This document shows positions 1-9,108 of a stretch of 64,000 nucleotides of DNA, in pieces. Source of the stretch: Daphnia pulex. Taxonomy: Eukaryota > Arthropoda > Branchiopoda > Diplostraca > Daphniidae. A program made the translations under genes and the position numbers. Position 1 is the first letter of the stretch. Every line of letters begins with the position of its first letter. The DNA is taken from positions 6,200,001-6,264,000 of the forward strand of contig NC_060023.1 in NCBI RefSeq assembly GCF_021134715.1, read 5' to 3'. The notes beneath the pieces are model-generated. The model saw only the letters and a list, made by a program, of their open reading frames with translations, was not told the origin of the DNA and did not search any database.

Positions 1-648
1 AAAATGTCCCTTTGTATTAAAAAATAAAAGGGAAAGTATATGACTTAGCATAAAAGAAAACTTAAATGAATTGGCCGTAGACTATTACAACGGGGAGGGG
101 AGGGGGGGTAAGGATAAAGAAATGATCGGTGGGAAGAGGTGGGGTTCGAATTTTTTTTTTTCTTTCGCGCGACGAAATAGATAAAGAGAGGGGGTAGGGT
201 TCGAAAAGGGGCCTCGTGGTCGTGACGTGAATTTCGGTATCGACGATATTTTTGCTCGCTCAGCGTGCGTTCACACCCAATATAAAAAATTCGTTGACTT
301 ACCCACGATGAAAATTTTGCCACGTTAGGAAGACGTACAGGTACGTGAAGTTCGATCCCGGGTTTCGGCACCAATGTGACGGACCGCTGTCCGCTGAGGA
401 AAATCAATCACGAACACCGTAGACAGCGAAGAATATGTATTCTCGACACGGAATCACGGTACAAGGGAACACGCGCACCTTACAGTCGATTCGATTAAAC
501 TCAAAATTAACCACAAAAAACTCTCGATTCGCCGGAATGTTCCGGCCTCGTTGAAATATCTGGATCGACTGGCCGCTCGTTTTCTTCTCCTCCCCCGCCA
601 CCGTTGCCATATCGCGATTTCTTTCATCGCCTGTGCCGATGCACAACA
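1..648 (-). mobile_element. 5' end of an LTR retrotransposon (LTR plus leader), truncated by the window edge
   Basis: Read on the minus strand, a putative LTR runs from 648 (TGTTGTGCATCGG) to 375 (ending in CA). It is followed after one base by an 18-base primer-binding site, and then by leader sequence that continues off the left edge. The primer site and the TG...CA ends are seen directly. Tyr-free leader translations show no recognisable gag in the part present, so the superfamily is not established; tRNA-Phe-type primer sites occur in several insect LTR lineages, including BEL/Pao. The LTR borders are provisional because the second LTR lies outside the window and no target duplication can be tested. 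Open frames on this strand are short and unlike known proteins. Confidence 0.5.
356..373 (-). other. Primer-binding site complementary to tRNA-Phe 3' end
   Basis: The minus-strand sequence TGGTGCCGAAACCCGGGA is the exact complement of the 3' end of an animal tRNA-Phe (a CCGGG T-stem side, a TTTCGGC acceptor strand, then ACCA). It lies one base inside the proposed LTR end, as expected for reverse-transcription priming. The tRNA identity is from remembered insect tRNA-Phe sequence, not from a search. Confidence 0.6.
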
Positions 649-820
649 ATGATTACTAAGAATGATAATCTAACTGTTGCTAATGCTACATAATAAAAAC
701 ACATAAGATTTTTGAGTAGTTTTGGTTGAAGATATTTTATTGAGACATTCATTCAAATCAACAGGCCCACACAGACCAACTTCGCACACATTCTTCAATT
801 CCACACTCCATTCATGCTCA

Positions 821-1879
821 CGAAGGAAGCGAAGGAAGAGAAGAAAAGAGAAAGAAGGGGAAAAAATAGAAAAGAAATTGGGTCAGAATACTGACGTTCA
901 CCTAACAAAATTTAATTCGACACCAATTCGACGCAACTTCAACAGCTAGCAACTATATTTCCACAATGGTACGAAAATATTTCGACAACAGGTAGCTAAT
1001 GTACTTCGACCTAACCTAACCTTAACTAACTTGACCTAATCTTAAAAACGAATTGCCGAAGTACTTTGGCATACACTGTGTCTACGTATTCTCGCACTTG
1101 TCGAAATACAGCTGCCTTATGTTGAAGTTACATCAAATCGATGTCGAATTTAAAGTTTTGTCAGATAAAACGACCAATATCCGACCCAATTCTGAAAGAA
1201 GAAGATGGCGATAAAGAATGAAGAAGAAAAACAATAGATATAGGTAAAAGATTAAGGGGAAGGTAAAGAATAAGACAGAAACATATTAAGATATTATATA
1301 ATAACAAGAGTAGTTTTTTTTAAGGTTTTTTTTTTTAATTATTTTTTTTGGGGGTGAGGGAGGGGAGAATACACGAAGGAAGCGAAGGACAAAAAGATAA
1401 CGAGAAAGAAGGGGAAAATAGAAAAGAAATCGGGTCGGAATACTGACGTACACCCAACAAAAAATTAATTCGACACCGATTTGATGCACCTTCAACAGCT
1501 AGCAACTAGGCTATATTTCCACGATGGTGCGACAATATTTCAACAACAGGTAGCTAATGTACTTCGACCTAACCTAACTTAAAACTATCTTAAACTAACT
1601 TAATCTAACCTTAAAACTAATTGTCGAAGTACCATTAGCATACCCTGTGTCTACGTATTCTCGCACCAGTCGAAATATAGTTGCCTTATGTCGAAGGTAC
1701 ATCAATTCGGTGCCGAATTAAAGTTTTGCCGGATGAAACGACCAATATTCGACCCAATTCTGAAAGAAGAAGATGAGAAAAAAGATGAAGAAGAAAAACA
1801 ATAGATGTAGGTAAATAATTAAGGGGAAAAGAAAAAGAAAAGAGAAAGGAAGATATAAAATCAAGAGTAGTTTTTTTTT
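821..1879. repeat. Diverged tandem duplication of a ~500-bp unit
   Basis: The block 821-1318 recurs at 1374-1879 with an offset of about 555 bp. Shared landmarks are CGAAGGAAGCGAAGGA at 821 and 1374, CAACAGCTAGCAACTA, GTAGCTAATGTACTTCGACC followed by CTAACCTAAC, and a terminal CAAGAGTAGTTTTTTTT. The copies differ by many substitutions and small indels, so the duplication is not recent. Each copy carries a stretch of variants of CTAACC/CTTAAC on the plus strand. No coding frame is conserved between copies; the open frames here are short and low in complexity. Confidence 0.75.
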
Positions 1880-2874
1880 AGTGTTTTTTTTTTTTTTTTT
1901 TAGATTTTGTGAGTTTTATGTTGTTTTTTTTTCTGATTTTCTGACGATTTTTTCCCATTGAAGTCCTTCGTTACACGTATAATCCTCTTACTCGGCTGAC
2001 GACGTTGCTGCTGCCTCTCTATTTTTCTTGGCCCTTTTCCGTCTGGCTGTTCTTTTGTTTATCTTTTGCTTACGAGTCATCAGGATAGGGTTGATCTCGC
2101 ACGAAAGAGATTCTTCCACCAGGTCCTTGTCGACGACAGGATCATCCATGTGAGTTGACTGATGTATTTCTTCAGTAGTTGCTCCTGGCAAAGTCTCTTG
2201 CTGGTGGACGGCCAAAGCTTCAGGTACAATTGGTGCGTGGTCGATGGTTGGAGACGCATCAATCAAATCGGCGACACAAACGCCATCCGTTGCTGTAGGA
2301 ACTAGCTCCTCTTCCTTCTGATACGATCTTTGACCATTGATAAAATAAGCCACCTGTATCCCGTTCCCTTCTAACAGAAGACCGTCGTAGAATTTATACG
2401 CCCGCCTCGCGTCCGATGGATGAACAAAGTCAACTATCATGCTGCCGGAGTATTGTCCTTTGTCGTCGGCAAACATGGTGTAATGCGCCACATCGCAATC
2501 AACCATGATCTCAATGTGATTGACGATTTCGGCCCCATCAACCGAAGTGGGCAAATTGCTTATAATAAGGTACTCATCGGGCACTTTCCTGCTGGTGTCA
2601 ACGAAAGATGGCGATGCCGCCGCTGGTGATATGGCATCATCTCGGACATCATCCATGGAGTTGGATGTCGGCTGAAAAAGTTCATCGGCTGAAGTTTCAT
2701 CAGTAGGTTGTGAAACTTCAACCGGTGCAGGAGGCTCCTCTTCTTCCTGGTAGAATCGTTGGCCATTGATGTAATAGGCCACTTCTGCTTGATGCCAGAG
2801 CTGCAATTCTCCTTCAAAGAACATACCATCGCAGGTTTGATAGGCTCGCCTCACGTCCGATGGATGGGAAGCCA

Positions 2875-3185
2875 TCACGGACAATGTCCGTGGCTATATG
2901 GCAGCTTTTCTTTTGCTCGAATCCTTTATGGTGGGTGGAGAAAGATGAAGCGATGCGCCAGATGCTTTTGCAAAAACTTCTGGATGAATTCGATCTGTCC
3001 TGTTTTTGCCATTGTGGACACCAATTCTGATCCCGATGATGTGAGGCTGGTGGCATAGCGAGGGGATAACACGCGATTCCATTCCGAACTCGGTCGTTGA
3101 AACGGCAGAATTGATTAAATATGCCTCTAATAGTTTTTTAGCGCTGAAGTTAGGTTTCAAAGAAAAACGAAAGCCCAAACAAAAC
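2875..3185. mobile_element. 311-bp insertion with 5-bp target duplication inside the first RRM
   Basis: The pentamer AGCCA (plus strand) flanks this segment at 2870-2874 and 3186-3190. Removing the segment with one pentamer joins the two halves of the first RRM in frame, giving ...TMAVALASHPSDVRRAY..., which parallels the second RRM (...SMIVDFVHPSDARRAY...). The low-coordinate end carries a perfect 17-bp palindrome, CACGGACAATGTCCGTG (2876-2892). No terminal inverted repeat, poly(A) or Pol III box is obvious, and the ends do not obey GT-AG, so an ordinary intron is unlikely. The element class is unknown. Confidence 0.6.
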
Positions 3186-3769
3186 AGCCAAGGCAACCGC
3201 CATGGTGCCCGTGTATTTTCCTTTGTCGTCGACAAACATGGTGTATTGCTTCACTTGGCCAATCATGAGTTGTAAGCGATTAAGAATCTCGGTCCCATGA
3301 ACCGAAGGTGGATAATTACTTAACAGAAGGTACTGGACTTCTTCCTCTGTAGAAGTGTTTGTGGTGGTGTGGGTGGTGTGTTTGAGGTTGGTATCCGAGT
3401 CGGGGGTCGACTGGCAAAGTTCGTCGACTAGAGTCTCTTCGGTAGATTCAGCATCTGAGACTTCAATAGGTGCAGCACGGCTCTTCCCTAGCAAGACAAG
3501 TTTTTTGCTATCGAAAAACGATTAATACAGGGTTGTAGATAATTTTACGCTGATCATTTTTCATATATGGTTTAGGGTGTGCAAATGAGCGGAAGTGCCC
3601 GTAAAACGCGTTCAAAGTTTCGAGTTTTACGGGGATGACGCGCAGCCCACGCCGGCCAGAAAGGGGGTCGAGCGGGGGAGTGGCGCGTACCCATGGGAGA
3701 GGGGTGAGTGAAGGGGGGTATACCTGGCCATACTATACGACCCCATGTTTCCCCATCTGCTTCCATGTC

Positions 3770-3838
3770 ACCGGTGGTCTAATGGTTAGCATCCCGGGCT
3801 GATATGTCGAAGGACCGAGGTTCGAATCTCGACCAAGT
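3770..3838 (+). promoter_or_regulatory. tRNA-like unit 1 (A box and B box) in left inverted repeat
   Basis: An A box TGGTCTAATGG (3775-3785) fits the Pol III consensus TRGYNNARYGG. Thirty-three bases later a B box GGTTCGAATCT (3819-3829) differs from consensus only at the last base. T-rich stretches follow from about 3859. The body resembles tRNA-Glu/Asp, with a D arm and a T arm, but the acceptor strands pair poorly, so it is a tRNA-derived promoter module (as in SINE heads) rather than a working tRNA gene. Confidence 0.6.
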
Positions 3839-3994
3839 CGAAAAGAGAAATTCAAAAAAATTGAAATTTTAAAATTTTAAAATGGGAATAGCATCAGTCA
3901 CTGCTATATCATGCGGTCACATGTTGCATTACATAAAGCTATGTTTGGGGGAAGCTACCATATGGCTCGTGCTTTCCCTCATCTCACACATGTC

Positions 3995-4076
3995 AACGGT
4001 AGCCTTGTGGTCAGCGACCCGTGCTGCCATGCCAAGGGTCCGAGGTTCAAAACTCGGATGAACTAATTCGATTTTT
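3995..4076 (+). promoter_or_regulatory. tRNA-like unit 2 in left inverted repeat
   Basis: An A-box-like TAGCCTTGTGG (4000-4010) is followed by a B-box-like GGTTCAAAACT (4044-4054) inside a T-arm hairpin with stem CCGAG/CTCGG. A TTTTT run at 4071-4075 could terminate Pol III. Matches are weaker than in unit 1, but the right-hand copy has the better A box TAGCCTTATGG. Confidence 0.5.
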
Positions 4077-4377
4077 GATAAATTAAATTTAAAAAGATGG
4101 AAGTGGAAGATCGGTAATAAACTGGTAACTCACGACCGCGACAAGAGCGGGAGGACGTGACCGTGACTACGGAGAGGAGAAGGGGAGAGGATAGAGATGA
4201 CCCAGAGCTGCAAAATGAGTATAATCTAACATTTAAAAAATGTTCCTCGACTTCTTCGGCGATGACCAAATGCTCCCTGGGGACAAGGGAGTGTGAAAGG
4301 GGTGTTATGTTAAATACATTAAAATTATAACCTTATGACATCATGGATTACGACGGATTATGACTTGGACAGATTCT

Positions 4378-4494
4378 AAGTCCAACTATAATCCTTCTTT
4401 TCGTCGACATCTACCTCTCTAAGTCCAACTATAATCCTTCTTCTTTTTTGCCGTCGGCATCTACCTCATAAGTCCAACTATAATCCTTCTTGTG
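4378..4494. repeat. Three subterminal direct repeats inside the Merlin element
   Basis: AAGTCCAACTATAATCCTTC occurs at 4378, 4421 and 4470, with spacings of 43 and 49 bp. Part of the intervening sequence (CATCTACCTC) is repeated as well. Just upstream, GGATTATGACTTGGA (4356-4370) is a partial inverted copy. This lies between the left inverted repeat and the transposase start. Repeated sites in such a position often bind transposase or act in the promoter; that role is inferred. Confidence 0.7.
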
Positions 4495-4645
4495 TTTTTT
4501 GCCGTGCAAATCATAAACTGGGATGATCGAAGGATGATCTTCTCTGTTGACACCGAGCGAATCAGAGAGCTATTTCCTGTTGGGTCTAAGGCTCTGGGTT
4601 TCATATATAAGGTAAACATTTAGGTTTGATCATTAATATTTCGCA

Positions 4646-6321
4646 ATGGCTGCTCCATTTCACACTATCTCTCGTTCTAAGGCTTATTACAACCCTCTTT
4701 CTTTTAGACGCCCCATTCAGGATGATAGATGGGACGAAGGCAAGATTTGGCAGCTGCTGATCCCCAACGAGAACCCATCACCAACGGACCGTACTCTATT
4801 AGGTAATTTGCTTAATGATCTTTTTTAACCTATTTTCATTAACCCCACTAATATTTATTTGTTATTTTGTGATTACAGGTGTCGACGCAATCAAGAGGCT
4901 TGTCTCCGACGGCATTCTCCCTCATCGCAGCTGTTCTTTGTGTAAGCGACCTATGGCATTACATCAATCTACAGGATACGTCGACGGTTGCTACTGGAAA
5001 TGTACCAATCGAAACCCGAAGAACAAGCGCCCCTGCAAGGGTCCGACTTCGTCTGTGCGCACCGGGACGTTATACGAACGATCCAGGCTTTCGATCCCGG
5101 AACTGGTAATGTAACATGAAATCAATTTTTTTTAACTAAACTATTTATTTAACTCGTTCATTTTTTTTAATTTATAGACGTTGTTCTTTTTCTGCTTCTT
5201 CGTGAACTCCCAGAGCTACTCCCAGATGAAAGACAAGATGAAGATTTCCAACAACGAGACAACCGGTCGATGGACGAAATATCTCCGAGAAGTAGTTTTT
5301 CATCTCGTCTTTGGTCTTTCCGCCCAATTCACCCAGATTGGTGGGGTTGGAAAGGTCGTTGAAATTGATGAGTCTTTGTTCGGCAAGAAACGTAAGCCTA
5401 ATCTAATCTTTATTCATTTTTTTTAAATAATGATACTCATGCCTTTTTTTACTTGTATGCGCAGGCAAGTATAAACGCGGGAACTGCAAGAAGGGCGAGT
5501 GGGTGTTCGGAGGTGTGGAACGCGGGACGAATCGCTGCTTCCTGGTGATAGTGCCCGACCGGAAACGAAAAACGTTGCTTGCCATCATCAAGCAATACAT
5601 CGCTCCTGGCACAACTATTATTTCGGACGAATGGAGGGCATACAAGTGTCTTAGGTAATTAAACTTTTCTTTCAATTTTTTCTGGTATCGTATTGTTTAT
5701 ACCAAACATTAATAAAACATTTTGTTTTCCTTTTTTTCTTACAGAAACCATGGTTACATCCATCTCACCGTTAACCATTCCAAGCACTTCAAAGACCCCA
5801 TCACCGGCGCTCACACCAACACCGTCGAGGGAATGTGGGCGCACGCCAAGCGCACCCTCATCAAGGGAGGTACGCCGCGGAATCATCTCTTCACGTGCTT
5901 GGCCCTCTTCATGATGAAAAGAATGTTATCGGCCCAACAGGACCCCGATATGTTCGTTGCCTTCATGAAGATGGCCAACACGTGCGTCGCCGACGGGAAT
6001 GTCCTTCCCGGAAATTACGGCAACTGGATTCCCCAACCCGAAGAGGACTCGGCGATTTTCACCACCTTCGAGGAAGACCCAGACGACAGCGACGGAAATG
6101 ACGAACCCGTCGAGGATGAGACCGGCGCCGACATCACCGACCTCGATTCAGACAACGATGATGACCAGCCGTCATCAGGTTATCCCTCTTCACCGACGAT
6201 CAACGCACCATCACCTTTACCGAACTCTCCGCCCCCAGAGGCCAACGACCCTCCCGTTGAACCTTCCCGCCCCAAACGCCAAAGAAGAATTCCCAGTCAT
6301 CTCCAAGATTATCAGCTTTAA
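4646..6321 (+). CDS. Merlin transposase (ISXO2-like DDE), five exons
   Basis: Proposed exons are 4646-4802, 4879-5105, 5178-5391, 5465-5654 and 5745-6321. All junctions are GT-AG, all phases agree, and the total is 1365 nt (454 aa plus stop). Exon 2 holds a zinc-ribbon-like set of cysteines (CSLCKRP...CYWKC...C). The catalytic DDE residues are likely the D of VEIDESLFG (exon 3), the D of IISDEWRAYKCL (exon 4) and the E of HTNTVEGMWAHAKRTL (exon 5), all typical of the ISXO2/IS1016 fold. After the catalytic core comes a long acidic tail (about residues 355-410), then a Pro-rich stretch and a basic segment (RPKRQRRIP) that may enter the nucleus. A poly(A) signal AATAAA sits at 6462-6467. The start ATG at 4646 follows TTTCGCA. 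It would cut and paste the element at its inverted repeats. Confidence 0.88.
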
Positions 6322-6724
6322 TTGACTTTTAGTTAGGATGATTTGATTTGATCTGTTTTTTATTGTTCTTTTTACTTTCTGTTTTACTTTATTTCCATTA
6401 TTACCTTTTTTACTTTTTTTGTTTTATTATTACTTCTTTTTCTTTAGTGTTTTTTGTTCTTAATAAAAATTTTGACCAAGTAACATTTCCTTGCCTCCTT
6501 TTTTAACAGTTAGTCATCGCCGAAGAAGTCGAGGAACATTTTTAAAATGTTAGATTATACTCTTTTTGCAGCTCTGGGTCATCTCTATCCTCTCCCCTTC
6601 TCCTCTCCGTAGTCACGGTCACGTCCTCCCGCTCTTGTCGCGGTCGTGAGTTACCAGTTTATTACCGATCTTCCACTTCATCAACTCTGGAAGCTTTTTA
6701 AATTTAGGTTCAATTTAAATCAAA

Positions 6725-6806
6725 AACCGAAATACTTCGTCAGAGTTTTGAACTTCGGACCTTTGGCATGGCAGCATGGGTCGCTGACCATAAGGCTACC
6801 GTTGAC
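6725..6806 (-). promoter_or_regulatory. tRNA-like unit 2 in right inverted repeat
   Basis: Inverted copy of 3995-4076. The A box TAGCCTTATGG (6788-6798) matches the Pol III consensus better than its left partner. The B-box-like element AGTTCAAAACT lies at 6744-6754. The T run that ends the left unit is only a weak T3-T4 here. Confidence 0.45.
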
Positions 6807-6961
6807 ATGTGTGAGAAGAGCGAAAGCACGAGCCGTATGGTAGCTTCCCCCAAACATAGCTTTATGTAATGCAACATGTGACCGCATGATATAGCAGTGA
6901 CTGATGCTATTCCCATTTTAAAATTTTAAAATTTCAATTTTTTTGAATTTCTCTTTTCGAC

Positions 6962-7030
6962 TTGGTCGAGATTCGAACCTCGGTCCTTCGACATATCAGC
7001 CCGGGATGCTAACCATTAGACCACCGGTGA
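6962..7030 (-). promoter_or_regulatory. tRNA-like unit 1 in right inverted repeat
   Basis: Inverted copy of 3770-3838. The A box lies at 7013-7023 and the B box at 6969-6979, both on the minus strand and both identical to the left copy. Transcription would run into the element. Confidence 0.6.
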
Positions 7031-8103
7031 CATGGGAGCAGATGGGGAAACATGGGGTCGTATAGTATGGCCAGGTATACCCCCCTTCACTCACCCCTCT
7101 CCCATGGGTACGCGCCACTCCCCCGCTCGACCCCCTTTCTGGCCGGCGTGGGCTGCGCGTCATCCCCGTAAAACTCGAAACTTTGAACGCGTTTTACGGG
7201 CACTTCCGCTCATTTGCACACCCTAAACCATATATGAAAAATGATCAGCGTAAAATTATCTACAACCCTGTATTAATCGTTTTTCGATAGCAAAAAACTT
7301 GTCTTGCTAGGGAAGAGCCTGCAGCACAAATTGCCAAGTCGTTCGATGGTTGCATATTGGGCTCCTCACATCCAACATCTGATGGTGTTACTTGAGTGAT
7401 GGTTTTCTCTGTTCTTTCAGCCAGCAGTCGAAGGACTTTCGTTTTCTTTTCGTCGGTTCCAATCAGGTTGTTATCGCACAAATTGTCAATTTCATCTCCA
7501 GTATCTCCAGATGAAAGCAAAGAAATGGCTTCTAGAACACGGTCTTTATGTTCGATAATACGTTTCGACTTTGTTTGGTTGTCAATTAAACGTATATTTT
7601 CCTCTTCAAGGAATAGTATTCGTGCTTCCATGGCACTTTTATTAGAGGCTGCCAACTCATCCAGTGCGTTTTTGAGCTTCCGATTGTTGTTCTCGGAGAG
7701 CGCGAGTTCAAACTTCAGTTTAGCCAGTTCGACTTTCAGGATCTTATTTTCGGCAGCAACATAGCTTTTTTCTGCAAGCTTTTTTTATCAAGTTGTTGTT
7801 ATTTTCTTGATAGCTGTTGTTGCTGTTAATCGATGGTCTGGTATTAATGGCGGTACCCTTTCGGGTTCCCAACACGTCAGGTTCAACACGAATACTCTTT
7901 TTAGTATCCACAACTGTTTGCGATCTGGTAAGTTCAGTACGATGACTGACAAAACACAATCCAATCCACATAACAAAAGTAGCAATCAAATCAAATGAAG
8001 AAATCATGATAAAGATCGATTAAAAGCTTCTTTGCAATGAGAAATGATGAGGGAGTAAACTACTATAGCGAGTTTAAGTATATTGTCGTTGATGGCGTCG
8101 CCT

Positions 8104-8115
8104 CCTTATATATAT
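8104..8115 (-). promoter_or_regulatory. TATA box for the interrupted RRM gene
   Basis: On the minus strand ATATATATAAGG lies about 100 bp upstream of the proposed ATG at 8007. Its position suits a start site near 8075-8085 and a 70-80-nt 5' leader. The core is partly palindromic, so orientation is inferred from the gene. Confidence 0.5.
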
Positions 8116-9108
8116 GCCAGCAGGGGAATCCAAGCACCTTCGCACGAGTAATTTTCCTATGTTTTTAATTTAACTTCTTCTTTTTAACGTTTCATATTGA
8201 ATTAAAGTCATAGTTTCAGAATTAACGAATATTGTTCAATTATTTTCAAACTGAATGCAATTAAATATAACCTTTTTATTTGCATTTATAATGAAGGTTT
8301 TGGTGTTTCTGACTTTCTGGGTTATAAATCATAACCCTCATTGCATCATTGCTCATTGCATCATAACTTCTGATGCAATGTTTCCGCAATTGAAAAAAAA
8401 ATCTACAGTACGCCAACTGTGGTCAATTTGCAAACTTCAACATTTTCGAACAACTTCTACTTTCCCGCACGCATCCAAATTTGGAGAGAAAAATCAAGTC
8501 GTTTTTTCAATAATTCTTCTGTCTTATTCGCTTATGAAATGAATCCTATTTCGAATCCCATAAAAAATTAAAAATCTAATGCTTGAAATAAAAACTCGTT
8601 TAGTTTAGACTAGGACACATTTACAGTTGAAACTGAACACTGGTAATAATTGCATTTTATGTTATATATTCTACGTGATGACACTTACAGTCCACGTTTT
8701 ACATTGTTACATGCACATCAATCCAAGTGAATCGTCATAAATAATTGAACAATAGTTTATAGAAAGGAGAACTTCCGCACTTCCGTTATGATTTGTCAGC
8801 TGAATGAAATTGTACGAGAATAAGGATCGAAATACGACAGCGTTGTTCCTATTAGCTGCCGCATTTATTTAAAGAAACGACAAGATTTAATTTAAATTAT
8901 ATTTTAAAAAGTATACTAAACTATAATACCGTTGGAAATAGGGCCTTAAGACAGAACTGACTACTTTGCATAGGTTTGTTAAAAGCACAAATGTATTATA
9001 TATTTTTAGCAAATCGATGGTGTCAGAAAGTAAATATAGCAAGATCAATCATTCACGCGAATTAAATAATGTAAAATTAAAAGTAAAAACTATGCGCGAT
9101 CACTGCAG
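8116..9108. other. AT-rich intergenic stretch, no feature seen
   Basis: It separates the promoter of the RRM gene from the 3' end of the Ala/Pro-rich gene. Open frames are short and lack coding character. A TTTATT at 8866-8871 gives a minus-strand AATAAA that could serve the upstream gene's 3' end, about 240 bp past its stop. Confidence 0.4.

Larger units (their letters stand above)
3479..4266. repeat. Left terminal inverted repeat of the Merlin element
   Basis: Reverse complement of 6513-7319 over its full length, with small indels that account for the difference in length (788 versus 807 bp). The match ends at GATGAC/GTCATC, just inside which the two sides diverge. It holds two tRNA-like units and a GC-rich segment at 3590-3760. 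A 64-residue open frame in this GC-rich segment occurs in both repeats simply because the repeats match; there is no other sign that it codes. Confidence 0.9.
3479..7319 (+). mobile_element. Complete Merlin-family DNA transposon with ~790-bp terminal inverted repeats
   Basis: The 3841-bp element is flanked by the 8-bp duplication TGCAGCAC at 3471-3478 and 7320-7327. It begins GGCTCTTCCCTAGCAAG and ends with the reverse complement. The long inverted repeats (3479-4266 and 6513-7319) enclose a five-exon gene for an ISXO2/IS1016-type DDE transposase. An 8-9-bp target duplication, GG-starting ends and this transposase class are the known hallmarks of the Merlin superfamily. Unusual features are the very long inverted repeats and the tRNA-like Pol III units inside them. 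The element sits within coding sequence of the RRM gene. Intact ends, a clean duplication and an open transposase suggest a young, possibly autonomous copy. Confidence 0.88.
6513..7319. repeat. Right terminal inverted repeat of the Merlin element
   Basis: Inverted copy of 3479-4266. Differences from the left copy include T-run lengths, AATTTAGGTTCAATTTAAAT in place of AAATTAAATTTAAA near 6700-6720, and TTCCATGT versus CTCCCATGT near 7030. The tRNA-like units here run on the minus strand, towards the centre of the element, mirroring those on the left. Confidence 0.9.
1988..8007 (-). pseudogene. Membrane-anchored coiled-coil protein with two RRM-like domains, interrupted by two insertions
   Basis: Proposed exon 1 is 8007-7857. 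The 85-bp GT-AG intron is 7856-7772. Exon 2 runs 7771-7320, is broken by a Merlin element (3479-7319), resumes at 3470-3186, is broken by a 311-bp insert (2875-3185), and ends 2869-1988. Counting one copy of each target duplication, the pieces add to 1770 nt, or 590 codons with a single terminal stop. The protein starts with a hydrophobic segment (MISSFDLIATFVMWIGLCFV), then a Lys/Glu/Leu-rich coiled coil, acidic linkers, and two related RRM-like domains. Their RNP2-like strands read YLLLSNYPPSV and YLIISNLPTSV; the RNP1-like strands begin DDKGKYTGTM and DDKGQYSGSM. The pattern of a YDG-LLLEG helix/strand near the domain end resembles ALY/REF-type RRMs. A basic tail (MTRKQKINKRTARRKRAKK) could be nuclear-targeting, at odds with the N-terminal anchor. 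The exact function is unknown. As sequenced it cannot make the full protein unless the inserts are removed. Confidence 0.7.

Noticed and set aside
1000..1040. CCTAA-like words resembling the arthropod telomere repeat (also near 1567)
   Set aside because: Only two adjacent CCTAA units occur, degenerate and inside a tandemly duplicated block; not an interstitial telomere array.
3572..3766. 64-codon frame present in both Merlin inverted repeats (also 7032-7226)
   Set aside because: It is conserved only because the two repeats match; no splice, promoter or domain supports coding.
7700..7860. Apparent frameshift at the poly-A stretch in the RRM gene
   Set aside because: An 85-bp GT-AG intron (7772-7856) joins the two frames in phase, so no frameshift is needed.
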